A stretch of 64,000 nucleotides of DNA from Lepus europaeus (Eukaryota > Chordata > Mammalia > Lagomorpha > Leporidae): assembly GCF_033115175.1 (NCBI RefSeq), contig NC_084850.1, positions 18,631,218-18,695,217 of the forward strand. The letters run 5' to 3'. Of the stretch, positions 33,378 to 44,828 are shown in pieces. The position numbers and the translations under genes are program-made. Numbering within the stretch: position 1 is the stretch's first letter; every line of letters begins with the position of its first letter. The notes under the pieces are model-generated. The model was not told the origin of the DNA. It saw nothing but the letters and a program-made list of their open reading frames with translations, and did no database searches.

Positions 33378-33602
33378 CAAATTGCTATAATTGGCAGGGT
33401 TGGGCCAGGTCAAAGCCAGGAGTCAAGAATTCCATATAGGTCTCTCACATGGGTGGCAGAGGCCCAAGGACTTGGGGCTATCTTCTGCAGTTTTCCCAGG
33501 CACAGGATCAGAAGTGGAGCAGCCAGACCTCAACCTGGCACCCATATGGGATACCTGTGTCATAGGCAGCAGCTTAACCAGCTGTGCCACAAAGCCAGGC
33601 CC
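33251..33602 (-). mobile_element. CSINE with microsatellite expansion
   Basis: Minus-strand SINE whose tail region has expanded into (CA)n at about 33315-33330 and (GA)n at about 33342-33375. The core has CCAAGGACTTGGGGC and CACCCATATGGGATACC, ending AAGCCAGGCC. Confidence 0.88.
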
Positions 33603-34544
33603 TAGCTATTGTAAGGGGCCTAAACAGGAAAGATTGTGCTGTCACGCAGTTTGGGGTATCACTTCTCTTTCCATGGTCCTGATTTTCAACAATATGTTTT
33701 ATAAATTCCAGTTTACCCCAGACTCTTCACTATGCAAAACTTTTTTGTTTGCTAGAGCTAAACATGCAGGAAACTACCCTTTAGAAGCTCCAAATATCAT
33801 GTTACAGCAACCAGGTCAGCAATGGAGAAAGAAAAGGTAATTTAAGAGCAATCATTACAGGTACTCTTCTCCCCCCACAAAAAAAGAGGCCAAGGATAGT
33901 TTCTGCTAACCATTTGGCAATATCAGAAATGTATTTTCTCATCATAGACATTGTTTCAGAATCTAACCACAGTTTCACCATGCCATCACGACCCCTCCCC
34001 GCAGCTGTTCCTGAGAACTACACATGAAAATCACACTAATGATGTGAACATCTGCAATCTTATCTCTCAATGGGCATGAAACTATTTTTAGGGAATTTCT
34101 TGATGAGAATGTGGCATCCCCACTTCATCAAAAATAACTGAAGCAGTATTACCACCAGTGCTGCAGCAAGCATGGCAAATTTTGGCCCTATAGCATTCCA
34201 AGGAGATTGTACTGGTCACTTTACCTGGTCACCAGCATTCTAGCGCTGAGAACTAAATTTCTGAATTTAACCAAGTCTTTACTTTTGGTGGCTTCTTGTT
34301 AGTATATACATAATATGAAATTGCAATGAGCCATTACACTATATTGTGCCATCACTGTAGCATTGTGCTCAAGCACTTGAAAATGTATTAGATCACTGAA
34401 GATTCCCTTGCCATTGACATTAGCTATTATGGAAGATGACATCTGGTTACTTTGCCAATCAACTGTATAAATTTTTTCCCTCTTTTAAAGCAGATTTCAG
34501 CTACTCATTTGATCACATTCTTAACCAGCACCCAAATTAAGAAC
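33603..34544. other. Intergenic DNA, nothing recognised
   Basis: About 940 bases without recognised gene or repeat. Confidence 0.45.
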
Positions 34545-34850
34545 AAAGCAAGAGTCCACAATATTCTCCCCCCATTTATTTTATTTAACATGTGAAAAAT
34601 ATATTGTCATTTACATGATACGATTCAGTGAAGCAATATTTATAACTACCAAATGGTATTACATCCACAAAATTTTTATATTCTCTCTATATATTAATTG
34701 CCACAAACAAAAAATAATGTGGAATTTTCTTTTTCTGTATGGCTTATTTCCCTTAGCATAATGAGCTCCTATTGGTTCTATTTTGTGGCAAATGTCAGAA
34801 TTTCATTCTTTTTTATGGCTGAGTAGTATCCCATCATGTATATCCTTAAC
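34545..34850 (-). mobile_element. Old L1 fragment (ORF2 end region)
   Basis: The minus strand shows the well-known L1 ORF2 C-terminal pattern, seen on the + strand as CCCTTAGCATAATG, TGTCAGAATTTCATTC and TTTTATGGCTGAGTAGTATC. It belongs to an older L1 lineage than the CSINE-age copies. Confidence 0.75.
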
Positions 34851-35814
34851 ACAAGCTTAGCAGAAGGCCCAGCCTAGAGCCTGAAGCAGAAAATTGTGAA
34901 AGGATGGTTTGTGAATACCTGTGAATCTCCCTGGGGAATCTTGGGTCTAGGCTTGTTAGACCAGGGACTCAAGGTACAGTACTGTATAGATGGAGGCACT
35001 GGTGAAGGACATTTAGATTATCTCTGTTAATGCAATCTCACTAGTACCCACATACTAGAGAGGCCTGGAGAAATTAAAGCTATACCAGTATATAAAATGG
35101 GATGACTTTAATAAAAATTAGATTAGACATTGAAATTGAAGCTCCCTCAATATCCTATTTCCTTAAGTGTCCTCTGGTGGGAACTAGGTATCTTGTGCTA
35201 GATTCCTGTGATCTCTGCCATGTTTTGTTGCCAGTTGTGTGCTGTCAGCTTTTCCACCTCACAGTCATCAGCCATATGTCTCTAGCCCAACTGCACTGGG
35301 ACCCAAATTGGTGAGATCCACCACCTTAAGAAAATCTGCAGGGTTTCTCTTTCAATAATCAAATACTTGTCAACTCCCCTATAGAATAACCATGATCTCC
35401 AGTGTAGAAATGAGGATAGAAAATCTTCTCTCTGTTTTTCTGTTTGAGGTGAACAATCTCTCTGCTGTTATCAGAAGCCACTGGGAAGATCCCCTTTCCA
35501 AACATAAAGAAAATATAAGTAAATGGAAGTGTTGAAATATTGTGGCATACCCCATAAAATGTATATGTATTACATGTTAATCAAAAATTTAAAACAAAAA
35601 ATGAAAGATCCCCTTTCCTCAACTCTGTTACACCCCAACACGTGGGTCTATCCCAGTTATGTACCCACTGGATTGAATCACCCTTTTGTTACAAGCTTTG
35701 TATTCCACCCTCTGTCAGAGAATTCCTCCCTTGCTCTGCCATCTGCAGAGTACATTAAATCCTCACAGTACTTAAGCTATATTCTATGACTACTTACAAC
35801 ACTTTATTACCATT
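34851..35814. other. Intergenic DNA, nothing recognised
   Basis: About 960 bases without recognisable gene or repeat. Confidence 0.45.
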
Positions 35815-35945
35815 GTCTCAGTCTACTAACTGTACACTCTTCTGGGGCCTAAATCCAAGTTTTAGTAGTTTATGTACATACAGAGTCCAGGGAAGCACAT
35901 GGTAAACAATGGACATACAATAAATGTTACCTGAATCAATGATAC
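35815..35945 (+). mobile_element. L2 3' end
   Basis: TGTACACTCTTCTGGGGCC followed by GGAAGCACATGGTAAACAAT and ACATACAATAAATGTTACCTG fits the diverged L2 3' terminus. Confidence 0.6.
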
Positions 35946-36024
35946 TGTGCAAGATGCCTAACATCTCTTTCTCCATTGCCACCTAAGCTTCAGGTTCATA
36001 GGTTCCCCTTAAAATATAACTCAA

Positions 36025-37005
36025 GGGGCGGAGCCAAGAGGCGGATAGTGAGGACATGCACCAATAGTCTGGGAAAATATAGTTAAATAAAAGTGGAATT
36101 ACTATAGCCTCAGGAAAAGACTCAAGAAAAAAACTGCAGAGGAAACGCATCTGGATCTAGTGGATGTGACACAGAGGACCTACAGGGAGCCCACCGCATG
36201 GAAGCCCAGCCACGGGAGCCGAGCCACAGAATCTCGCGGGCGCGGGAACAGGAGGTAAGACAAAAACCTCAGAAACCCGAGACATTGGCAGGGAAAGGCA
36301 GAGGCCTGAGGCCCCGCTGGGCAAAGATCACCAGGCTGACTGGAAAGGAAAAAAAAAACAAGAATAAATCAGAGGATCCAGCACAGACACTAGCCTCTCT
36401 CCCCACTCACCTAACAAAGCCGAGCAAAACAAAGAGCAGGCGCCATTTTACATATGTAAAGCGGCAACCACGAGTAGCCAGGCAGAAAAACTTGACTCTG
36501 GTCGGGAGAAATAACGGGAGGTTAGAATCTAGTGAAAAATGGTGAAGCTAACTATCTGCGACTGTGAAAATCCAAGGGGAGGCGAACGAACTCACCGAGT
36601 AAACAAACTCAGTAACCTTGGGACTGTGACGAAACTTGAGAACACATTGAGGGCTGCATAAACTCTTTGTGTGGTCCCAGGGGTAGATCAAACGAATACA
36701 CACAGAGGCCAGATTTCAACTACCCTCAATTCCACTCAGCTCTGCGGAATTACTTCCCAACTGAGTCAAAAAAAAAAGGGGGGGGGGAGAGAGAGAGATC
36801 CAGCAAGGAGCAAGGGAGAGAAAAATCTGGGTGAGTCACTTTTTGCACAGCCTTAAACCTGAAGAATCAAGCAGAGCTCTCTGGCCACACCCATCACAGC
36901 CTCTAAGGATCTATCAAATCAGACAGCCCACTTAGAGGCATAGTATAACGAGAAAAGAAAACACCACAGCAAAAAAAAAAAAAAAAAACATAAATTATCT
37001 CCAAT
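36025..37005 (+). promoter_or_regulatory. L1 E 5'UTR
   Basis: Full-length 5'UTR homologous to element C. The YY1-like start site has lost one base (AAGAGGCGG). An A run and a G run lie at about 36768-36787 and an A run at about 36970-36987 just before ORF1. No upstream open frame of interest. Confidence 0.8.
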
Positions 37006-38043
37006 ATGCCAAACAACAAACGCAGAAGCCAAGGTAACAAGAGCAAGGAAGACACTATGATGCCCCCAAATGAACAAGACACCCCAATGCAAGATTATGA
37101 AGATGAAGAGATAGAGGAAATGCAAGAAGCAGATCTCAAAAAATTGATAAGAACATTAAGAAGTTCTCAAAAACAAATTCTTGAACTACAGAAATCCTTA
37201 ATGGACAAGATAGAAAGTCTCTCTCATGAAAATGAAACATTAAGGAGGAATCAAAATGAAATGAAACAACTAGTAGAACATGAAACTGTGATAGTGACAA
37301 GAAACCATAATGAAATGAAGAACTCAATAGATCAAATGACAAACACATTAGAGAGCCTTAAGAACAGAATGGGTGAAGGAGAAGAGAGAATATCGGAATT
37401 AGAAGACAGAGAACAGGAAAGGAAACAGTCAAATCAAAGAAAAGAAGAAGAAATCAGAAATCTAAAAAATACTATCAGGAATCTACAGGATACTATTAAA
37501 AAACCCAACATTCAGGTTCTAAGAGTTCCTGAAGGCATGGAGAGGGAGAAAGGATTAGAAGGCCATTTTAGTGAGATACTAGCAGAAAATTTCCCAGGTT
37601 TGGAGAAGGACAGAGACATCCTAGTACAGGAAGCTCATAGAACCCCTAATAAACATGAGCAAAAGAGATCCTCACCATGACACATCATAATCAAACTCAC
37701 CACAGTGAAACATAAAGAAAAGATCCTAAAATGTACAAGAGAGAAACGCCAGATTACTCTCAGAGGATCTCCAATTAGACTCACAGCTGACTTCTCTTCA
37801 GAAACACTACAAGTGAGGTGAGATTGTCGAGATATAGCCCAGGTACTAAGAGAGAAAAACTGCCAGCCCAGAATATTATATCCTGCAAAGCTCTCATTTG
37901 TGAATGAAGGTGAAATAAAGACCTTTCACAGCAAACAGAAATTGAAAGAATTTGTCGCCACTCATCCAGCCCTGCAAAAGATGATTAAAGATGTGTTACA
38001 TACAGAAACACAGAAACACGGTCACCAATATGAAAGAAGGTAA
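37006..38043 (+). pseudogene. L1 ORF1 of element E, premature stops
   Basis: Starts MPNNKRRSQGNKSKED at 37006. The N-terminus, coiled coil and RRM are open for 224 codons, the longest ORF1 frame in the window. The stop at 37678-37680 is TGA where element B has CGA (Arg), the expected outcome of CpG deamination. The C-terminal domain continues with another TGA near 37820 and then reads through to the normal stop at 38041-38043. Confidence 0.93.
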
Positions 38044-38111
38044 AGGAAGGAAACCTCACACCAAAAGATCACAGGAATCTCAAACCATAGATTAGAAAGT
38101 ATCTTTGGCAA

Positions 38112-41100
38112 ATGGCAGGGCAAAGTTACTCCTTCTCAATAGTCACATTGAATGTTAATGGCTTGAACTGTCCAGTTAAAAGACACCGACTGGCTGACTG
38201 GGTTAAGGAACAAAACCCATCTTTTTGCTGCTTACAAGAAACACATCTTTCCAACAATGATGCATACAGACTGAAAGTGAAAGGCTGGAAAAAGTTATAC
38301 CATGCCAACAAAAATGAAAAAAGAGCAGGCATAGCCATCTTAATATCGGACAACATAAATTTTACCACCAAAACTATTAGGAGAGACAAAGAGGGGCACT
38401 ATATAATGATTAAGGGATCCATTCAACGGGAAGATATAACGAATATCAATGTATATGCACCTAATTACAGGGCACCAGCTTATTTAAAAGACTTGTTAAG
38501 GGACTTAAAGGGAGACTTAGACCCCAATACAATAGTTCTGGGGGACTTCAATACTCCACTCTCAGAGATAGACAGATCAACAGGACAGAAGATCAACAAG
38601 GAGACAGTAGATTTAAATGACACTATAGCCCAAATGGGCCTAACAGATTCTACAGAACTTTTCATCCTACACATAAAGAATTTACATTCTTCTCAGCAGT
38701 ACATGGAACCTTCTCTAGGATTGACCACATACTAGGCCATAAAGCAAGTCTCAGCAAATTCAAAAGAATTAGAATCATACCATGAAGCTTCTCAGAACAC
38801 AAAGGAATGAAATTGGAAATTAGCAACTCGGAAATCCCTAGAGCACGTGCAAACACATGGAGATTGAACAACATGCTCCTGAATGAACAATGGGTCATAG
38901 AGGAAATCAAAGAGAAATCAAAAATTTTCTGGAAGTAAATGAGGATAACAGCACAACATACCAAAACCTATGGGATACAACAAAAGCAGTGTTAAGAGGA
39001 AAGTTTATATCAATAGGTGCCTACATCAAGAAATTGGAAAGGCACCAAATAGATGAGCTTTCAAGTCATCTCAAGGATCTAGAAAATCTGCAGCAAACCA
39101 AACCCAAACCCAGTAGGAGAAGAGAAATAATTAAAATCAAAGAAGAAATCAACAGGATTAAATCAAAAAAAAAAAATTACAAAAAATCAGCCAAATGAGG
39201 AGTTGGTTTTTGGAAAAAATAAACAAAATTGACACCCCATTGGTCCAACTAACTAAAAAAAGAAAAGAAAAGACCAAAATCGATAAAATAAGAGATGAAA
39301 ATGGAAACGTAACAACAGACAACAAATAAATGAAAAGAATCATCAGAAATTACTACAAGGACTTGTATGCCAGCAAACAGGGAAAACAATCAGAAATGGA
39401 CAGATTCTTGGACACATACAACCTACCTAAATTGAGCCAGGAAGACATAGAAAACCTAAACAGACCCATAATTGACACAGAAATTCAAACAATAATAAAG
39501 GCCCTCCCAACAAAGAAAAGCCCAGGACCAGATGGATTCACTGCTGAGGTCACCAGACATTTAGAGAGAACTTACTCCAATTCTTCTCAAACTATTCAAA
39601 ACACTCGAAAAAAGAGGGAATCCTCCCAAATTCTTTCTGTGACGCCAGCATCACCTTAATTCCTAAGCAGGAAAAAGATGCAGCATTGAAAGAGAATTAC
39701 AGACCAATATCCCTGATGAACATAGATGCAAAAATACTCAATAAAATTCTGGCCAATAGAATGCAACAACACATCAGAAAGATCATCCACCCAGACCAAG
39801 TGGGATTTATCCCTGGTATGCAGGGATGCTTCAACGTTCGCAAAACAATCAACGTGATACACCACATGAACAAACTGCAGAAGAAAAACCATATGATTCT
39901 CTCAATAGACGCAAAGAAAGCATTTGATAAAATACAACACCCTTTCATGATGAAAACTCTAAGCAAACTGGATATGGAAGGAACATTCCTCAATACAATC
40001 AAATCAATTTATGAAAAACCCACGGCCAACATCCTATTGAATGGGGAAAAGTTGGAAGCATTTCCACTGTGATCTGGCACCAGACAGGGATGCCCACTCT
40101 CACCACTGCTATTCAATATAGTTCTGGAAGTTTTAGCCAGAGCTATTAGGCAAGAAAAAGAAATTAAAGGGATACAAATCAGGAAGGACGAACTCAAAAT
40201 ATCCTTCTTTGTAGATGATATGATTCTTTATTTAGGGGACCCAAAGAACTCTACTAAGAGAATACTGGAACTCCTCGAAGAGTTTGGCAAAGTAGCAGGA
40301 TATAAAATCAATGCACAAAAATCAACAGCCTTTGTATACACAGGCAATGCAATGGCTGAGGAAGAACTTCTAAGATCAGTCCCATTCATAATAGCTACAA
40401 AAACAATCAAATACCTTGGAATAAACTTAACCAAGGACATTAAAGATCTCTACAATGAAAACTACAAAATCTTAGAGGAAGGAATAGAAGAGGATACCAA
40501 AAAATGGAGAAATCTTCCATGCTCATGGATTGGAAGAATCAATATCATCAAAATGTCTATTCTCCCAAAAGCAATTTATACATTCAATGCAATACCAATC
40601 AAGATACCGAAGACCTTCTTCTCAAATCTGGAAAAATGATGCTGAAATTCATATGGAGACACAGAAAACCTCGAATAGCCAAAGCAATCTTGTACAACAA
40701 AAACAAAGCCGGAGGCATCACAATACCAGATTTCAGGACATACTACAGGGCAGTTGTTTATCAAAACAGCATGGTACTGGTACAGAAACAAATGGATAGA
40801 CCAAGGGAACAGAATAGAAACTCCAGAAATCAATCCAAACATCTACAGCCAACTTATATTTGGTCAAAGATCCAAAACTAATCCCTGAAATAAGGACAGT
40901 CTATTCAATAAATGGTGCTGGGAAAATTGGATTTCCACGTGCAGAAGCTTGAAGCAAGACCCATACCTTTCACCTTACACAAAAATCCACTCAACATGGA
41001 TTAAAGAATTAAATCTACAACCTGAAACCATCAAATTATTAGAGAGCATTGGAGAAACCCTGCAAGATATAGGTACAGGCAAAGACTTCTTGGAAAAGAC

Positions 41101-41931
41101 CCCAGAAGCACAGGCAGTCAAAACCAAAATTAACCTTTGGGATTACATCAAATTGAGAAGTTTCTGTACTTCAAAAGAAACAGGAAAGTGAAGAGGCAAC
41201 CAACAGAATGGGAAAAAATATTTGCAAACTATACTACAGATAAAGGGTTGATAACCAGAATCTACATAGAAATCAAGAAAATCCACAAAAACAGAACAAA
41301 CAACCCACTGAAGAGATAGGCCAAGGACCTCAATAGTCATTTTTCAAAAGAGTTAATCCAAATGGCCAACAGACACATGAAAAAATGTTCAAGATCACTA
41401 GCAATCAGAGAAATGCAAATCAAAACCACAATGAGGTTTCACCTCACCCCGGTGAGAATGGCTCACATCCAGAAATCTACCAACAATAGATGCTGGAGAG
41501 GATGTGGGGAAAAAGGGACACTAACCCACTGTTGGTGGGAATGCAAACTGGTTAGGCCACTATGGAAGTCAGTCTGGAGATTCCTCAGAAACCTGAACAT
41601 AACCCTACCATACAACCCAGCCATCCCACTCCTTGGAATTTACCCAAAGGAAATTAATTTGGCAAATAAAAAAGCCATCTGCACATTAATGTTTATTGCA
41701 GCCCAATTCACAATAGCTAAGACCTGGAACCAACCCAAATGCCCATCAACAGTAGACTGGATAAAGAAAGTATGGGACATGTACTCCATAGAATACTATA
41801 CAGCAGTAAGAAACAATGAAACCCGGTCATTTGCAACAAGATGGAGGAATCTGGAAAACATCATGCTGAGTGAATTAAGCCAGTCCCAAAGAGACAAATA
41901 TCATTTGTTTTCCCTGATCGGCGACAACTGA
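38112..41931 (+). pseudogene. L1 ORF2 of element E, multiple breaks
   Basis: Start MAGQSYSFSIVTLNVNG at 38112; the inter-ORF gap of 68 bases equals that of element B. Endonuclease residues N14, E43 and Asp145 (GDFNTPL) are intact, while the SDH box has become SEH. A 2-base deletion near 38647 is the first frameshift; further shifts and stops follow (near 38785, 39570, 40070 and 40638). The reverse transcriptase box at 40208 reads FVDDMILY. The C-terminal Cys motif (C-x3-C-x7-H-x4-C) is intact at about 41493-41546. The frame 41362-41931 stays open to the natural stop. Confidence 0.94.
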
Positions 41932-43367
41932 GCACCAAAGGGGAAACCTGTTAAGTGAAATGGGCACTATAAGAAACAATGAACTGATCAGCTCTTGTCC
42001 TGACTTTAGATGTACAATGTAATACTTTATCCTTTTTAGTGTTTGTTGTTGTTGTTGTTGTTCTAGTACTAGTGGTTGAACTCTGTATTTAAAACACAAT
42101 ATTTCTTAGGTGTTTAAATTTTAACTGAAAATGAGCCCTGTTAAATATAAGAGTGGAAAAAGAGAGGGAGGAGATGTACAATTTGGGATATGCTCAATCG
42201 GACTTGCCCCAGATGGTGGAGTTAGAAATGTGCCAGGGGATTCCAATACAATCCCATCAAGGTGGCATGTACCAATGCCATCTCACTAGTCCAAGTGATC
42301 AATTTCAGTTCACAATTGATGACTCTGATAGGTCTAAGAGTCAAAGGGATCACACAAACAAGACAAGTGTCTGCTAATACTAACTGATAGAATTAAAAAG
42401 GGAGAGAAGGATCCATCATGGGAAGCGGGATACACAGCAGACTCATAAAATGGCAGATGTCCTAAACAGAACTCTGGCCTCAGAATCAGCCCTTAAGGCA
42501 TTCGGATCTGGCTCAAGAGCCCATGAGAGTATTGTAGGCATAGAAAGCCAAGACACCATGGAAAAGAAAAAAAAGAAGAAGACCTAAATGAAAGATCTCT
42601 GTGAGATCCCAGTGGAAAGAACGGGACCATCAAAGAAGGAGGTACCTTTCTCTGAAGGAAGGAGAGAACTTCCACTTTGACTATGACCCTATCGGAATAA
42701 GATCAAAGTCAGCGAACTCTAAAGGTTTCCATAGCCCTGGCAACTCATGACTAGAGCCTAGGGAGATTACTGACGCCATGAACAGGAGTGTCAAATTGTT
42801 AAGTCAGCAACAGGAGTCACTGTGTACTTACGTCCCATGTGGGATAAGTCCTTAATGTGTTGTCTAATGTGCAGGAATGTTATAACTAGTACTGAAACAG
42901 TATTTTTACACTTTGTGTTTCTGTGTGGGTGCAAACTGATGAAATCTTTACTAATTATATACTGAATCAATCTTCTGTATATAAAGATAATTGCAAATGA
43001 AAAAAAACCTGGTGTTAAATTAGAAATGGCATAGAAAATTAATTTTTAAAAAAATATTATGTAGGATCTCTGTCTTTTATGTGCTGTACACTGTTATTTA
43101 ATGCTATAACTAGTACTCCAACAGTATTTTTTTTTCACTTTGTGTTGCTATATGGGGGCAAACTGTTGAAATCTTTACTTATTATATACTAAACTGATCT
43201 TCTGTATATAAAGAGAATTGAAAATGAATCTTTATGTGAATGGAAGGGGAGAGTGAGCGGGAAAGGGGAGGGTTGCGGGTGGGATGGAAGTTATGGGAGG
43301 GTGGAAGCCATTGTAATCCATAAGCTGTACTTTGGAAATTTATATTCATTAAATAAAAGTTTAATAA
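41932..43367 (+). other. L1 E 3'UTR
   Basis: Uninterrupted 3'UTR of the young family: (GTT)n at about 42045-42061, a short open frame at 42153-42377, then two related blocks of about 165 bases (about 42840-43000 and 43063-43235) that both contain CTTCTGTATATAAAG, a G-rich run and ATTCATTAAATAAAAG. A useful reference for the rearranged copies. Confidence 0.9.
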
Positions 43368-44009
43368 ATGAAAAAAAAACATATACCTCTAACCACCTTG
43401 AGAACTACCACTCTGCCACACAGACACACACACACACACACACATACAAACATCCCTTTGTCTTTAACTATCAATAAGCACTTACAGTAAGACTTTTATG
43501 AATAATCTACATTATTTAGTGTGTATTATACCTAAACATATCTATTACACTACACTGATGGTATTTTTTGCCCATACACCACATCTTGCTGAATATTCTT
43601 GGCACCAACTTATATTGAGAAGTTTAATTCACAGCAAGCAATATTTAACATTTGTTCAGTAGTTGGTATATAAAGCTGGCAAGTTCCTCTTCTCCACTAC
43701 ACTGCCAAATTCCTTTTTCTGTGAGCCAAGATCCTTTTCACACTTACTTTATTAACACTGTTGCTTGTCCCCCTTTCTTTATCATCTCAACCCTCCAACT
43801 CACTATGTCTCTGTGGAATCTGGGATTACACAGAAATCACCTGTTTCCCCATCCCTATGCCAGTATGCCTCATGGCATCCAAGACCTATTCATTACTAAG
43901 CTCATCTTGCCAGAGGCAAAGGCTCATTCTCCACTGACCCCCACTCCCTACACTCAAAAAAACCTTTTCCAATTAAACCTTCATTTCTCTTTGTCTTTGG
44001 ATTTGTTTT
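43368..44009. other. Intergenic DNA with (CA)n
   Basis: Unique-looking sequence with a (CA)n run at about 43424-43443. No gene recognised. Confidence 0.5.
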
Positions 44010-44083
44010 AGAAAATGAGATACATTTCCATCGCTTCTCGGCCTTTTGACTAAGATCAAGTGTAGAAAATGAGATACATTTCC
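44010..44083 (+). repeat. 20-bp target duplications flanking the U2 fragment
   Basis: AGAAAATGAGATACATTTCC occurs at 44010-44029 and again, identical, at 44064-44083. The first copy follows TTTT, as expected for an L1 endonuclease cut at TTTT/A. Confidence 0.95.
44030..44063 (+). pseudogene. RNU2: Truncated U2 snRNA retrocopy (first 34 nt)
   Basis: The 34 bases match the 5' end of mammalian U2 snRNA (ATCGCTTCTCGGCC, then AAGATCAAGTGT) with one change, G to A, in the CTTTTGGCTAAG part. It starts at the exact U2 5' end and has no A tail. The perfect 20-base duplication shows recent insertion by the L1 machinery. It is far too short to be a functional U2 gene. Confidence 0.92.
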
Positions 44084-44334
44084 AGCCTCAACGGGAAGCC
44101 TTTACCTTCCAATCAATGGAAAGACACTCACATGCACACACAAAATCTCCATAAGTCCATGGAGAAGCTCTTGGCTTGCCAGGTGTTCTCCATTTATGAC
44201 TGAATCAAAAACAGAAATGGCTACAAACTCATAGTATCTTCAGGCTGGAGGAGAAATTAACTGTCCCCTACCCTCCCCACACCCAAACAAAGTTCGAATT
44301 CCCTTTACTCTCAGTAGAGTGAGAACTACAGATA

Positions 44335-44828
44335 GAATAGAGGGATTCCATGGCATTTTTCATTTGGTCAATTGAATTTTTCATTTTCCAGTATTTTTCA
44401 TTCTGGCTACTCTTTTTTTTGACAGGCAGAGTGGATAGTGAGAGAGAGAGACAGAGAGAAAGGTCTTCCTTTTCCGTTGGTTCACTCCCCAATGGCCGCC
44501 ACAGCTGGTGTACTGCGGCCAGCGCACCACACTGATCTGATGGCAGGAGCCAGGTGCTTCTCCTAGTCTCCCATGGAGTGCAGGGCCCAAGCACTTGGGC
44601 CATCCTCCACTGCACTCCTAGGCCACAGCAGAGAGCTGGCCTGGAAGAGGGGCAACTGGGACAGAATCCGGCGCCCCAACCGGGACTAGAACCCGGTGTG
44701 CCAGCGCCGTAGGTGGAGGATTAGCCTATTGAGCCACGGCACCGGCTTCTGGCTACTCTTTAAATCTCTATTTCTTGGGTGTGCTTTTCATTCAGATCTT
44801 GAATCTGTTTCTGATTGCTTCTAAGTAG
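44335..44828 (-). mobile_element. Inverted ORF1 piece of an old L1
   Basis: Minus-strand old L1 ORF1 coiled-coil sequence (MKNSIDQMKNAMESL), interrupted by a SINE at 44416-44746. It is directly followed on the + strand by L1 ORF2 sequence, so it is best read as the inverted 5' part of the L1 at 44829-47228. Confidence 0.75.
44416..44746 (-). mobile_element. CSINE, young, with clear target duplication
   Basis: Minus-strand SINE with TTTTTTTTGACAGGCAG start and end CACGGCACCGGC. Flanked by TTCTGGCTACTCTTT at 44401-44415 and 44747-44761 (15 bases identical). Very similar to the copy at 21995-22313. Confidence 0.95.

Larger units (their letters stand above)
36025..43367 (+). mobile_element. L1 element E, full length (about 7.3 kb)
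   Basis: The most complete L1 of the window: 5' end at about 36025 (GGGGCGGAGCCAAGAGGCGG), 5'UTR to 37005, ORF1 37006-38043, ORF2 38112-41931, 3'UTR to AATAAA and an A run ending near 43379. The order is uninterrupted. ORFs carry stops and frameshifts. Flanks are AAAATATAACTCAA on the left and ACATATACCTCTAA on the right, only a loose match, so the target duplication is unresolved. Confidence 0.95.

Noticed and set aside
33273..33840. 110- and 149-codon frames
   Set aside because: Mostly SINE and microsatellite sequence.
36011..43392. Target duplication for L1 E
   Set aside because: AAAATATAACTCAA and ACATATACCTCTAA agree only loosely, so I do not claim it.
44030..44063. Functional U2 snRNA gene
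   Set aside because: Only 34 of about 190 nt, with target duplications directly attached and no snRNA promoter elements.
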